Of a stretch of DNA of 18,662 bases, positions 6,265 to 13,814 are shown piece by piece. Origin of the DNA: an uncultured Rubrivivax sp. (lineage in GTDB: Bacteria; Pseudomonadota; Gammaproteobacteria; Burkholderiales; Burkholderiaceae_C); the NCBI GenBank assembly GCA_937967345.1, contig CALBTN010000220.1:1-18662 (forward strand), read 5' to 3'. A model generated the notes under the pieces. It saw only the letters and a program-made list of their open reading frames with translations. It searched no databases and was not told the origin of the DNA. Every line of letters begins with the position of its first letter. The first letter of the stretch is position 1. The translations under genes were made by a program, and so were the position numbers.

Positions 6265-7074
6265 ATGAGTGAACGAGCCAACCCCTCCCGCGTGGTGCTG
6301 GTCACCGGCGGCACCAAGGGCATCGGCCGCGGCATCGCCGAGGCCTTTCTCGCCGCGGGCGACCGCGTCGTCGTGTGCGCACGCCAGCAGCCCGAGTCCT
6401 TGCCCAGCGCCGGCGGCGCAAGCGCCGACTTCGTCGCCTGCGACGTGCGCGACGTCGACGCCATCAAGGCGCTCGTGGCCACCATCGTCGAGCGCCACGG
6501 CGCGCTCGACGTGCTGATCAACAACGCCGGCGGCAGTCCCTCGGCCGAGGCCGCCACGGCCAGCCCGCGCTTCCACGAAGGCGTGCTGCGGCTGAACCTG
6601 ATCGCGCCGCTGAACATCGCGCAGGCCGCCAATGCGCAGATGCAACGCCAGGCCGCAGGCGGCGTCATCGTCTTCATCGGCAGCATCAGCGCGCTGCGCC
6701 CGTCGCCGCTGACCGCCGCCTACGGCGCGGCCAAGGCCGGTGTGCTCAGCCTGGTCGGCTCACTGGCGGTGGAGTGGGCGCCCAAGGTGCGCGTGGTCGC
6801 GGTCAGCCCGGGCCTCGTGCGCACCGAGCAATCGCACCTGCACTACGGCGACGACGCCGGCATCGCCGCGGTCGGTGCCACCATCCCGGTCGGGCGCATG
6901 GCGGAGCCGGCCGACATCGGCAACGCCTGCGTGTGGGTGGCGTCGCCCGCGGCTTCGTATTTCAGCGGCAGCAACCTGCTGCTGCACGGCGGCGGCGAGC
7001 GCCCGGCCTTCCTCGACGCCGCCAAGACCACCACCGAACCCACCGCGCCAAAGACGGGAGCTGCCCATGGCTGA
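6265..7074 (+). CDS. Classical SDR oxidoreductase
   Basis: A 269-residue classical short-chain dehydrogenase/reductase with all the hallmark residues: TGGTKGIG cofactor loop (14-21), NNAG (86-89), Asn111, Ser140 in FIGSIS, and YGAAK with Tyr153 and Lys157. Arg40 at the end of the second beta strand (VVVCAR) suggests NADP(H). The last 20 residues are a low-complexity TTTEPTAPKT tail, possibly unstructured. The ATG at 6265 was chosen because it precedes the first strand by the usual distance; no strong Shine-Dalgarno is seen, and upstream extension would read into the divergent promoter region. It is the first gene of the long plus-strand operon, and its stop overlaps the start of the ChsH2-like gene by 8 bases, implying translational coupling. 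It probably oxidises a hydroxyl group of the steroid nucleus or a 3-hydroxyacyl-CoA; which one cannot be told. Confidence 0.88.
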   Translation: MSERANPSRVVLVTGGTKGIGRGIAEAFLAAGDRVVVCARQQPESLPSAGGASADFVACDVRDVDAIKALVATIVERHGALDVLINNAGGSPSAEAATASPRFHEGVLRLNLIAPLNIAQAANAQMQRQAAGGVIVFIGSISALRPSPLTAAYGAAKAGVLSLVGSLAVEWAPKVRVVAVSPGLVRTEQSHLHYGDDAGIAAVGATIPVGRMAEPADIGNACVWVASPAASYFSGSNLLLHGGGERPAFLDAAKTTTEPTAPKTGAAHG

Positions 7075-8023
7075 ACCGGCATGGATGAACGACGTGCGCA
7101 AGCTCGTCGGCAAGGAGTACGGCCGCGTCTACGCCTGGGACGCGGTCAATGCACCGATGATCCGCCACTGGTGCGAGATCATGGGCATCGACAACCCGCG
7201 CTACGCCAAGCTGGCGCCGGCAACGATGCTGCAGGTGTGGTGCCTGGAAGGCCCGACGCAGAACAACTACCCGCCGGGTTCGACCACCGAGAACCCCTAC
7301 GAGGCGCTCAAGCTGATCGAGGCGCAGGGTTATGCGTCGGTGGTGGCGGTGAACTCCGACCTCGAGTTCGAGCGTGAGCTGCGGCTGGACGAGCGCATCT
7401 ACTACTCGACCCGGCTCGACTCGATCGGCGAGCAAAAGACCACCGGGCTGGGCACCGGCTGGTTCGTCACGCTGATCATGACTTACTACTCGCAGCGTGA
7501 TGGGCAGGCCGACGAGAAGGTCGGACAGCAGCTGTTTCGCGTCTTCAAGTTCAAGCCGGCACAGGCCGCGCCCGTGGCCAAGCCCGCGGCCGAAGCCGCC
7601 GCACCGCCCAAGGTCAAGCGCCCGGCACCGGGCATGAGCGATGACACGCGCTTCTTCTGGGACGGCGCGCGCGAAGGCAAGCTGCTGATCCAGCGCTGCA
7701 AGGCCTGCGGCACGCTGCGCCACCCGCCGGGCCCGGTGTGCACCGCCTGCCACAGCTTCGAATGGGACACCGTGCAGTCCAAGGGGCTGGGCACGATCTA
7801 CTCCTTCGTCGTCATGCACTACCCCGAGGTGCCGCCCTTCGCATACCCGAACCCGGTGGCACTGGTCGAGCTGGACGAAGGCACGCGGCTGGTGGCGCAA
7901 CTGGTGGGCGCCGAGCCGGGCAAGATCGCGATCGGCCAGCGGGTGCAGGTCGAGTTCGCCACCTTCGACACCGCCGACGGCGCCGACATCGCGCTGCCGC
8001 AGTTCCGCGCGGTGAAAGCCTAG
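7067..8023 (+). CDS. ChsH2-like MaoC hydratase subunit fused to DUF35 (Zn-ribbon/OB-fold)
   Basis: A 318-residue two-domain protein. Residues about 10-165 form a MaoC-like hot-dog domain (GRVYAWDAVNAPMIRHW at 19-35). After a Pro/Ala-rich linker (166-190), residues about 195-318 form a DUF35 domain. The DUF35 zinc ribbon has all four cysteines, Cys211, Cys214, Cys225 and Cys228 (CKACG and CTACH), followed by an OB fold. This matches mycobacterial ChsH2, about 311 residues, whose N-terminal domain pairs with ChsH1 to hydrate the steroid enoyl-CoA side chain and whose DUF35 domain binds and activates the aldolase Ltp2. The ATG at 7067 has GGGAG upstream and overlaps the preceding stop. Both predicted partners follow, at 9186 and 9598, with an ACAD gene in between. 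Assignment to this architecture is strong; steroid specificity is by context. Confidence 0.9.
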   Translation: MAEPAWMNDVRKLVGKEYGRVYAWDAVNAPMIRHWCEIMGIDNPRYAKLAPATMLQVWCLEGPTQNNYPPGSTTENPYEALKLIEAQGYASVVAVNSDLEFERELRLDERIYYSTRLDSIGEQKTTGLGTGWFVTLIMTYYSQRDGQADEKVGQQLFRVFKFKPAQAAPVAKPAAEAAAPPKVKRPAPGMSDDTRFFWDGAREGKLLIQRCKACGTLRHPPGPVCTACHSFEWDTVQSKGLGTIYSFVVMHYPEVPPFAYPNPVALVELDEGTRLVAQLVGAEPGKIAIGQRVQVEFATFDTADGADIALPQFRAVKA

Positions 8024-8032
8024 AGCCCGGCG

Positions 8033-9199
8033 ATGGACTTCAACTACACCGAAGACCAGCAGGCTTTCGCCGACAGCGCACGTGCGCTGTTCGCCGACGC
8101 CTGCAGCGACGACGCGCTGCGCGCACACGACGCCGGCAGCGAGCCCTTCATGCAGGGCCTGTGGCGCCAGTGCGTGGACACCGGGCTGCACGGCATCGTC
8201 ATCGGCGAGGCGCACGGCGGCCTGGGTCTGGGCATGACCGATCTGATGGCGGTGCTCGAGCAGCAAGGCCAGGCGCTGGCGCTGGTGCCGCTGGCCGAAC
8301 ACCAACTGGCCGCGCAGGCGGTGGCGCTGTTCGCCCCGGCGCTGGCGGGCGCGGTGCTGGACGACGCCGCCAGCGGCGCGTCGCTGCTGACGCTCAGCCT
8401 GGACGGCCTGCACGCCGCGCGCGGCCTGGCGCTGACGCTGCAGCGCGACGGCGGCGCGCTGGTGCTGAACGGCAAGGCCGCGGCGGTGCCGCTGGCCGCG
8501 CAGTCGGATCGGCTGCTGCTGCCAGCGCTGCTCGACGGCCAGCCGCGGCTGGTGCTGGTCGACCCCAGCGCCGCCGCTATCCGCCTGGAGCACGGCCGCA
8601 GCCAGCACCACCTGGCGGTCGCCGACCTGCACGCCGACACGGTGCGGCTCGACGCCGCCGCGCTGCTCGACGAGAGCGCGCTGGGCTGGCTGCAACCGCG
8701 CTGCCTGGCCGCCGTCGGCGCACTGCAGCTCGGCGTGTCGGCCGGGCAGCTCGCGCGCACGGTGGACTACATCAGCCAGCGCAAGCAGTTCGGGCGTGTG
8801 ATCGGCAGCTTCCAGTTGGTGGCTGGGCAGATGGCCGACGGCAAGATCGCGGTCGAGGCGCTGCGCTCGGCGCTGTCGCAACTGGTCTACCGCCTCGATG
8901 CCGGCCTCGGCGCGGCGCCGCAGGCGCTGGCGGTCAAGGTGCTGGCGGCGCAGGCCGCGCACCTGGTGGGCCACAAGGCGCAGCACGTGCACGGCGGCAT
9001 GGGCGTGGACCTGACCTACCCGATCCACCGCTACTTGTACTGGAGCCGCGCGCTGGCCTTCACCCACGGCGGCGCCGAGCAGGCCCTGGCGCTGCTCGGC
9101 GACTGGATCGCCGAGCACGATCAGCTCGGCTGGAAATACGACCGGCCGGAAGACACCGGCCCGGCAAGCACCACAGGAGCCGCACATGCGCTTCGATGA
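8033..9199 (+). CDS. Acyl-CoA dehydrogenase, beta-type subunit lacking the usual catalytic Glu
   Basis: A 388-residue ACAD. The N-terminal helix MDFNYTEDQQAF, the GEAHGGLGLG loop (58-67), the FAD/tetramer motif SQRKQFG (248-254) and HGGMGV (320-325) are intact. The middle-domain substrate segment is degenerate compared with its neighbours. The position of the MCAD-type base holds His345 (THGGAEQ instead of YEGTAQ), and the alternative IVD-type position around 221-226 (QPRCLA) has no Glu. It therefore looks like the non-catalytic partner of a heteromeric enzyme, as in the mycobacterial ChsE1-ChsE2 alpha2beta2 dehydrogenase, with the subunit encoded at 10787 the likely partner. It starts 9 bases after the ChsH2-like gene and overlaps the ChsH1-like gene by 14 bases. 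The pairing is inference. Confidence 0.87.
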   Translation: MDFNYTEDQQAFADSARALFADACSDDALRAHDAGSEPFMQGLWRQCVDTGLHGIVIGEAHGGLGLGMTDLMAVLEQQGQALALVPLAEHQLAAQAVALFAPALAGAVLDDAASGASLLTLSLDGLHAARGLALTLQRDGGALVLNGKAAAVPLAAQSDRLLLPALLDGQPRLVLVDPSAAAIRLEHGRSQHHLAVADLHADTVRLDAAALLDESALGWLQPRCLAAVGALQLGVSAGQLARTVDYISQRKQFGRVIGSFQLVAGQMADGKIAVEALRSALSQLVYRLDAGLGAAPQALAVKVLAAQAAHLVGHKAQHVHGGMGVDLTYPIHRYLYWSRALAFTHGGAEQALALLGDWIAEHDQLGWKYDRPEDTGPASTTGAAHALR

Positions 9200-9587
9200 A
9201 CTCCGCGTCGGCACCGCGTTGCCGCCGCTGGCCATCCCGATCACCGTGCAGCTGATCGCCGGCGGTGCGATCGCCACGCGCGACTACTTCGCCGGCCACT
9301 ACGACAAGGACGCCGCGAACGCGCTGGGCTCGCCACACGTGTTCATGAACATCCTGACCACCAGCGGCCTGGTGCAGCGCTATGTCGAAGGCTGGGCCGG
9401 ACCCGACTGCGAGTTCAAGGCGGTGAAGATCAAGCTCGGCGCGCCCAACTACCCCGGCGACACCATGACCTTCAGCGGCGAGGTGGTCGCGCTGGACACG
9501 GCGGCCAAGGTGGCCGAAGTCAAGCTCGCGGGCGCCAATTCGATGGGCAACCACGTCACCGGCACGGTGCGCGTGCGTCTGCAGTGA
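9186..9587 (+). CDS. ChsH1-like MaoC-family hydratase subunit
   Basis: A 133-residue single hot-dog (MaoC-like) domain, matching the size of mycobacterial ChsH1 (about 129 residues). The catalytic loop is TRDYFAGHYD (31-40), with the D-x4-H pair Asp33 and His38, followed by GSPHVFMNILTTSGL (48-62). ChsH1 and the MaoC half of ChsH2 together build the active site that adds water across the C=C of a steroid side-chain enoyl-CoA, giving a tertiary alcohol; the catalytic residues are supplied by ChsH1. The ATG at 9186 has AGGAG six bases upstream and sits inside the end of the preceding ACAD gene (14-base overlap), implying coupled translation. The aldolase gene follows after 10 bases. The family is clear; which of two side-chain rounds it serves is not. 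Confidence 0.88.
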   Translation: MRFDELRVGTALPPLAIPITVQLIAGGAIATRDYFAGHYDKDAANALGSPHVFMNILTTSGLVQRYVEGWAGPDCEFKAVKIKLGAPNYPGDTMTFSGEVVALDTAAKVAEVKLAGANSMGNHVTGTVRVRLQ

Positions 9588-9597
9588 GGGCCACGGC

Positions 9598-10779
9598 ATG
9601 AGCACACCCGCGATCATTCCCGGCCGCACCGCGATCGCCGGCCTGGGCGTCACCGAGTTCAGCAAGAACTCGGGCCGCACCGAACTGCGCCTGGCGATGG
9701 AGGCGATCCACGGCGCGCTGAACGACGCCGGCATCGCGCCGGCCGAGGTCGACGGCTTCGTCTCGTACTCGATCGACAAGGTGCCCGAGTACGAGATCGC
9801 GCGGCTGCTGGGCGCGCGCGAAGTCACCTTCTTCTCGCAGATCCCGCACGGCGGCGGCGCCGCCTGCGCGCCGGTGCTGCACGCGGCAATGGCAGTGGCC
9901 ACCGGCATCGCCAAGACCGTGGTCGTGTACCGCGCGATGAACGAGCGCAGCTGGTACCGCTTCGGCAGCGGCAGCTACGGCTTTGCCTCGACGCCGATCT
10001 TCGAGAACGTGAACTTCGGCTGGTACATGCCGCACGGCTTTCACACGCCGTCGGCCTGGGTGGCGATGTTCGCGCGGCGCTACATGCACGCCTATGGCGC
10101 CACCAGCGAGGACTTCGGCCGCGTCTCGGTGGCGGTGCGCGACTTCGCCGCCACCAACCCGGCCGCGTTCTTCTACGGCAAGCCGATCACGCTCGAAGAG
10201 CACCAGGCCAGCCGCTGGATCTGCGAGCCGCTGCGCTTGCTCGATTGCTGCCAGGAAAGCGACGGTGCGGTGGCGATGGTGATCACCAGCGCCGAGCGCG
10301 CGCGCGACCTGAAGGCCAAGCCGGTGCTGATCCGCGGCGGCGCGCAGGGCATCGCGCCGGGCCAGCAGATCATGACCTCGCTGTACCGCGACGACATCAC
10401 CGGCCTGCCCGAGATGGGGCTGGTGGCGCGCCAGCTGTGGCAACAAAGCGGGCTGACCCCGGCCGACATCCAGACCGCGGTGATCTACGACCACTTCACG
10501 CCCTTCGTGCTGCAGCAGCTCGAGGAGTTCGGTTTCTGCGAGCGCGGGCAGGCCAAGGACTTCGTGCGCGCCGGCCACCACGCGCGCGGCGGCAAGCTGC
10601 CGATCAACACCCACGGCGGCCAGCTCGGCGAGGCCTACATCCACGGCATGAACGGCATCGCCGAAGGCGTGCGCCAGGTGCGCGGCACGGCGGTCAACCA
10701 GGTGGCCGGGGCGCGCAACGTGCTGGTCACCGCCGGCACCGGCGTGCCCACCAGCGGCCTGATCCTCGGCGCGGAATGA
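9598..10779 (+). CDS. Ltp2-like steroid side-chain aldolase (thiolase-fold lipid-transfer protein family)
   Basis: A 393-residue thiolase-superfamily protein of the SCP2-thiolase-like Ltp2 group. These enzymes use the thiolase fold for a retro-aldol reaction that releases a short acyl-CoA and leaves a ketone or aldehyde on the ring system. Thiolase catalytic residues are not conserved: the nucleophilic Cys position aligns with Gly86 (HGGGAAC, 84-90), and the GHP histidine position holds Tyr347 in EAYIHGMNG (346-353). Tyr297 in VIYDHFTP (295-302) and Tyr347 match, by memory, the two active-site tyrosines described for Ltp2. Ltp2 needs the DUF35 domain of ChsH2 for activity, and that partner is at 7067. 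The ATG at 9598 follows GAGGG and lies 10 bases after the ChsH1-like gene. This is the best evidence for aldolytic rather than thiolytic side-chain cleavage here. Confidence 0.9.
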   Translation: MSTPAIIPGRTAIAGLGVTEFSKNSGRTELRLAMEAIHGALNDAGIAPAEVDGFVSYSIDKVPEYEIARLLGAREVTFFSQIPHGGGAACAPVLHAAMAVATGIAKTVVVYRAMNERSWYRFGSGSYGFASTPIFENVNFGWYMPHGFHTPSAWVAMFARRYMHAYGATSEDFGRVSVAVRDFAATNPAAFFYGKPITLEEHQASRWICEPLRLLDCCQESDGAVAMVITSAERARDLKAKPVLIRGGAQGIAPGQQIMTSLYRDDITGLPEMGLVARQLWQQSGLTPADIQTAVIYDHFTPFVLQQLEEFGFCERGQAKDFVRAGHHARGGKLPINTHGGQLGEAYIHGMNGIAEGVRQVRGTAVNQVAGARNVLVTAGTGVPTSGLILGAE

Positions 10780-10786
10780 GCGGCCC

Positions 10787-11956
10787 ATGTTCATCGACCT
10801 GACCCCCGAACAGCACGCGCTGCGGCGCGAGGTGCGCGACTATTTCCAGGCCTTGATGACGCCCGAGCTGCGGCTGGCGATGCGCGGCGCCGAAAGCGGC
10901 GACAGCTACAAGCAGCTGGTGCGGCAGATGGGCAAGGACGGCTGGCTCGCGGTGGGCTGGCCCAAGGCCTACGGCGGGCGCGGCTACGCCGGCACCGAGC
11001 AGCTGATCTTCTTCGAGGAAGCCAACATCGCCGGTGCGCCGCTGCCTTTCGTCACCATCAGCACGGTCGGCCCGGCGCTGATGGAACACGGCACCGACGC
11101 CCAGAAGCAGCGCTTCCTGCCCGGCATCGCCGCCGGCGAGATCCACTTCGCGATCGGCTACTCCGAGCCCGAGGCCGGCTCCGATCTTGCAACGCTGAAG
11201 ACCACCGCGCGGCTCGAGGGCGACGAGTTCATCGTCAACGGCAACAAGCTGTGGACCTCGGGCGCCGAGGCCGCCGACTTCGTCTGGATGGCCGCGCGCA
11301 CCGACCCCGAGCGCGCGCGCCACCTGGGCATCTCGCTGCTGATCCTGGACACCAAGCTGCCGGGGTTTTCGCACACGCTGATCCCCACGGTGGGCAACAC
11401 CACCGCGGCCACCTACTACGACAACGTGCGCGTGCCGCGCGACATGCTGGTCGGTGAGCTGCACGGCGGCTGGAAGCTGATCACCGCGCAGCTCAACCAC
11501 GAGCGGCTCGGCCTGGGCGCCTGGGCCGACAAGGTGTTCGCGCCGTTCCAGCGCGTGCTGGCCTGGGCCAAGGCGGCCGACGAATCCGGCCAGCGGGCGA
11601 TCGACCAGCCCTGGGTGCGCCGGGCGCTGGCCGACTGCTACACCCGGCTCGAAGCGCAGCGCACACTGAATTTCCGCATCGCCTCCGACGTCGAGGCCGG
11701 GCGCATGGACGTGGCGCTGGCTTCCACCGCCAAGGTCTACGGCTCGGAGACCGTGCTCGAGGTGCTGCGGCTGCTGATCGAGGTGGTCGGCGCCGGCGCG
11801 CTGGTGCGCGGCGGCTCGGCGGCGTCGGCGCTGCAGGGCGAGTTGGAGTACGACGTGCGCGCCGCGACCATCTCGACCTTCGGCGGCGGCACCAACGAGT
11901 TGCAGCGCGAGCTGATCGCGCAGTTCGGCCTGCAGATGCCGCGCCCGGTGCGCTGA
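10787..11956 (+). CDS. Acyl-CoA dehydrogenase, catalytic-type subunit
   Basis: A 389-residue ACAD with complete motifs: WPKAYGGRGY (58-67), the FAD/substrate loop GYSEPEAGSD (124-133), WTSGAE (156-161) and the C-terminal GGGTNELQR (366-374). As usual for GGGTNE-type enzymes the MCAD base position is Gly. The likely base is Glu239 in NHERLGLG (237-244), which aligns with the Glu of isovaleryl-CoA dehydrogenase and with the catalytic Glu of ChsE4-type subunits. It is therefore the catalytic candidate of a heteromeric pair with the subunit at 8033, which lacks this Glu. It starts 7 bases after the aldolase stop, and a good AGGAG for the next gene lies just after its stop. Expected reaction: dehydrogenation of a steroid side-chain acyl-CoA. 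Substrate is inferred from neighbours. Confidence 0.9.
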   Translation: MFIDLTPEQHALRREVRDYFQALMTPELRLAMRGAESGDSYKQLVRQMGKDGWLAVGWPKAYGGRGYAGTEQLIFFEEANIAGAPLPFVTISTVGPALMEHGTDAQKQRFLPGIAAGEIHFAIGYSEPEAGSDLATLKTTARLEGDEFIVNGNKLWTSGAEAADFVWMAARTDPERARHLGISLLILDTKLPGFSHTLIPTVGNTTAATYYDNVRVPRDMLVGELHGGWKLITAQLNHERLGLGAWADKVFAPFQRVLAWAKAADESGQRAIDQPWVRRALADCYTRLEAQRTLNFRIASDVEAGRMDVALASTAKVYGSETVLEVLRLLIEVVGAGALVRGGSAASALQGELEYDVRAATISTFGGGTNELQRELIAQFGLQMPRPVR

Positions 11957-11970
11957 AGGAGTCCGCGTCC

Positions 11971-13812
11971 ATGTCCGCAGTGCCGCCCGCCTCCACCCCA
12001 GCCAGCACCCCCAGCGCCGCCATCGTGCCGCGCGAGGTCACGCAGGCCAAGCTCGACCGCCGCAGCGCGATCGCCGGCAAGTACCGCGCCAGCTCGGGCT
12101 TCACCATGGCCGACCTGCTCGAGCAGCGCACGCGCGAGCACGGCCAGCGCCCGCTGCTGCACTGCGGCGAGCGCAGCTGGAGCTACGCACAGGGCAACGC
12201 CGAGGCCAACCGCGTCGCGCATGCGCTGCGCAGCCTGGGCATCCGGCGCGGCGACGTGGTCGCGCTGGCGATGGAAAACCGCCCCGAGTTCTTCTTCACC
12301 TGGTTCGGCCTGGCCAAGCTCGGTGCGGTGGTGGCCTTCCTCAACACCCATATCGGCGGGCGCGCACTGGCGCATGCGCTGCAGGCGGTGCAGGCCAAGG
12401 TGGCGATCGTCGGCGACGAATGCCTGGCCGCCTTCGACGCCGACGAGGTGCGCGGCAAGCTGCCGCTGTGGCGCTGGCCCGATGCCGAGCGCCCGGCCAG
12501 CGACGCGCTGCGCGCGCTGGCCGACGACCGCGCCTGCGACGCCGCGCGCAGCGCCGACAACAGCGACCCGCCGCCGTCGCTGCGCGCCGGACTCAGCGCC
12601 GGCCAGACCGCGGTGTACATCTTCACCTCGGGCACCACCGGCTTGCCCAAGGCGGCGATCATCAGCCACGCGCGCTGGCTGATGACCGGCGAGGTCATGG
12701 CCGAAACCATGGCCATCGGTGCCGACGACTGCTTCTACACCTTCTTGCCGCTGTACCACGGCGCGGCGTCGATCTCGGCCGGCGCGACCTCGCTGTTCGC
12801 CGGCGCCGCGCTGGCGCTGCGGCGCAAGTTCAGCCGGCGCGAGTTCTGGGCCGACGTGCGCCGCTACCACGCCACCGCCTGCCAGTACGTCGGCGAGATC
12901 TGCCGCTACCTGCTGTCCGAACCGGCGCGCGCCGACGACCGCCAGCACAGCCTGCGCAAGATGGTCGGCGCGGGTTTGTCGGCCGAGACCTGGCAGCGCT
13001 TCGTCGAGCGCTTCGGCGAGCTCGACATCTACGAAGGCTGGGGCGCCACCGAGGCGAATGCCAACACCATCAACGTCGACAACCGCGTCGGCTCGTGCGG
13101 GCGCATCCCCTATTGGGACAAGACCAACCTGCGGCTGGTGCGCTACGACGTCGAGACCGACTCGCACCCGCGCGACGCCGCCGGCAAGTTGATCGTGTGC
13201 CAACCGGGCGAAGTCGGCGAGGCCATCGGCCGCGCCCACTTCGATCCCGAGATCATCGCCGCGCGCTTCGAGGGCTACACCTCGGCCGCGGCCACCGAGT
13301 CCAAGCTGCTGCGCGACGTGTTCGAGCCGGGCGACGCCTGGTGGTCGTCGGGCGACCTGCTGCGCTACGACGAGGACGGCTACTGCTGGTTCGTCGACCG
13401 CATCGGCGACACCTTCCGCTGGAAGAGCGAGAACGTCTCCACCACCGAGGTCGGCGACGCCTTCGCCGACCTGGACGGCGTCGAATCCGTCACCGTCTAC
13501 GGCGTGCAGGTGCCGGGCACCGAAGGCCGCGCCGGCATGGCCGCGGTGGTGATGCAGGACGGCCGGGCCTTCGATGCCAGCGCCTTCTACGAGCGTGCCG
13601 CCGAGCGGCTGCCGCGCTACGCGATGCCGATCTTCGTGCGCGTGCCGGGGGCGGCCGACATGACCACGACCTACAAGCTGCGCAAGGTCGACCTGCAGCG
13701 CCAGGGCTACGACGCCGCGCAGGTGGCTGACCCGCTGTACGTGCGCGACGACACGGCGCGGCGCTACGTGCCGCTGACCCCGGAGGCGGTGCAGCGCGCG
13801 CTGGCCGCTTGA
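11971..13812 (+). CDS. AMP-forming acyl-CoA synthetase, FATP/very-long-chain type
   Basis: A 613-residue ANL-superfamily ligase that activates a carboxylic acid with ATP and CoA. The P-loop YIFTSGTTGLPK (216-227), the A5 motif YEGWGATE (354-361), the hinge region with SSGDLL (459-464) and DRIGDTFRWKSENVST (476-491), and the C-terminal Lys569 in TTTYKLRK are all present. The phrases RIGDTFRWKSENVST and FEGYT (433-437) are typical of the FATP/FadD6/FadD17/FadD19-like branch that accepts bulky or very long chains, including sterol and bile acid carboxylates. The ATG at 11971 has AGGAG nine bases upstream, directly after the ACAD stop. The first 35 residues are poorly conserved and low-complexity (PPASTPASTPS). 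In this operon it most likely activates the side-chain acid before the dehydrogenase, hydratase and aldolase steps. Confidence 0.9.
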   Translation: MSAVPPASTPASTPSAAIVPREVTQAKLDRRSAIAGKYRASSGFTMADLLEQRTREHGQRPLLHCGERSWSYAQGNAEANRVAHALRSLGIRRGDVVALAMENRPEFFFTWFGLAKLGAVVAFLNTHIGGRALAHALQAVQAKVAIVGDECLAAFDADEVRGKLPLWRWPDAERPASDALRALADDRACDAARSADNSDPPPSLRAGLSAGQTAVYIFTSGTTGLPKAAIISHARWLMTGEVMAETMAIGADDCFYTFLPLYHGAASISAGATSLFAGAALALRRKFSRREFWADVRRYHATACQYVGEICRYLLSEPARADDRQHSLRKMVGAGLSAETWQRFVERFGELDIYEGWGATEANANTINVDNRVGSCGRIPYWDKTNLRLVRYDVETDSHPRDAAGKLIVCQPGEVGEAIGRAHFDPEIIAARFEGYTSAAATESKLLRDVFEPGDAWWSSGDLLRYDEDGYCWFVDRIGDTFRWKSENVSTTEVGDAFADLDGVESVTVYGVQVPGTEGRAGMAAVVMQDGRAFDASAFYERAAERLPRYAMPIFVRVPGAADMTTTYKLRKVDLQRQGYDAAQVADPLYVRDDTARRYVPLTPEAVQRALAA

Positions 13813-13814
13813 CC

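Noticed and set aside
5193..6686. N-terminal extension of the extended SDR frame up to 6686 on the minus strand
   Set aside because: The extension overlaps the enoyl-CoA hydratase and the divergent SDR in other frames and is not SDR-like. AGGAGG followed by ATG at 5192 starts exactly at the Rossmann strand.
6962..9277. A 771-codon open frame on the minus strand across the hydratase/ACAD region
   Set aside because: It spans several real plus-strand genes, reads as His/Arg/Gln/Val-rich low-complexity sequence, and has no domain. This is typical antisense openness at high GC.
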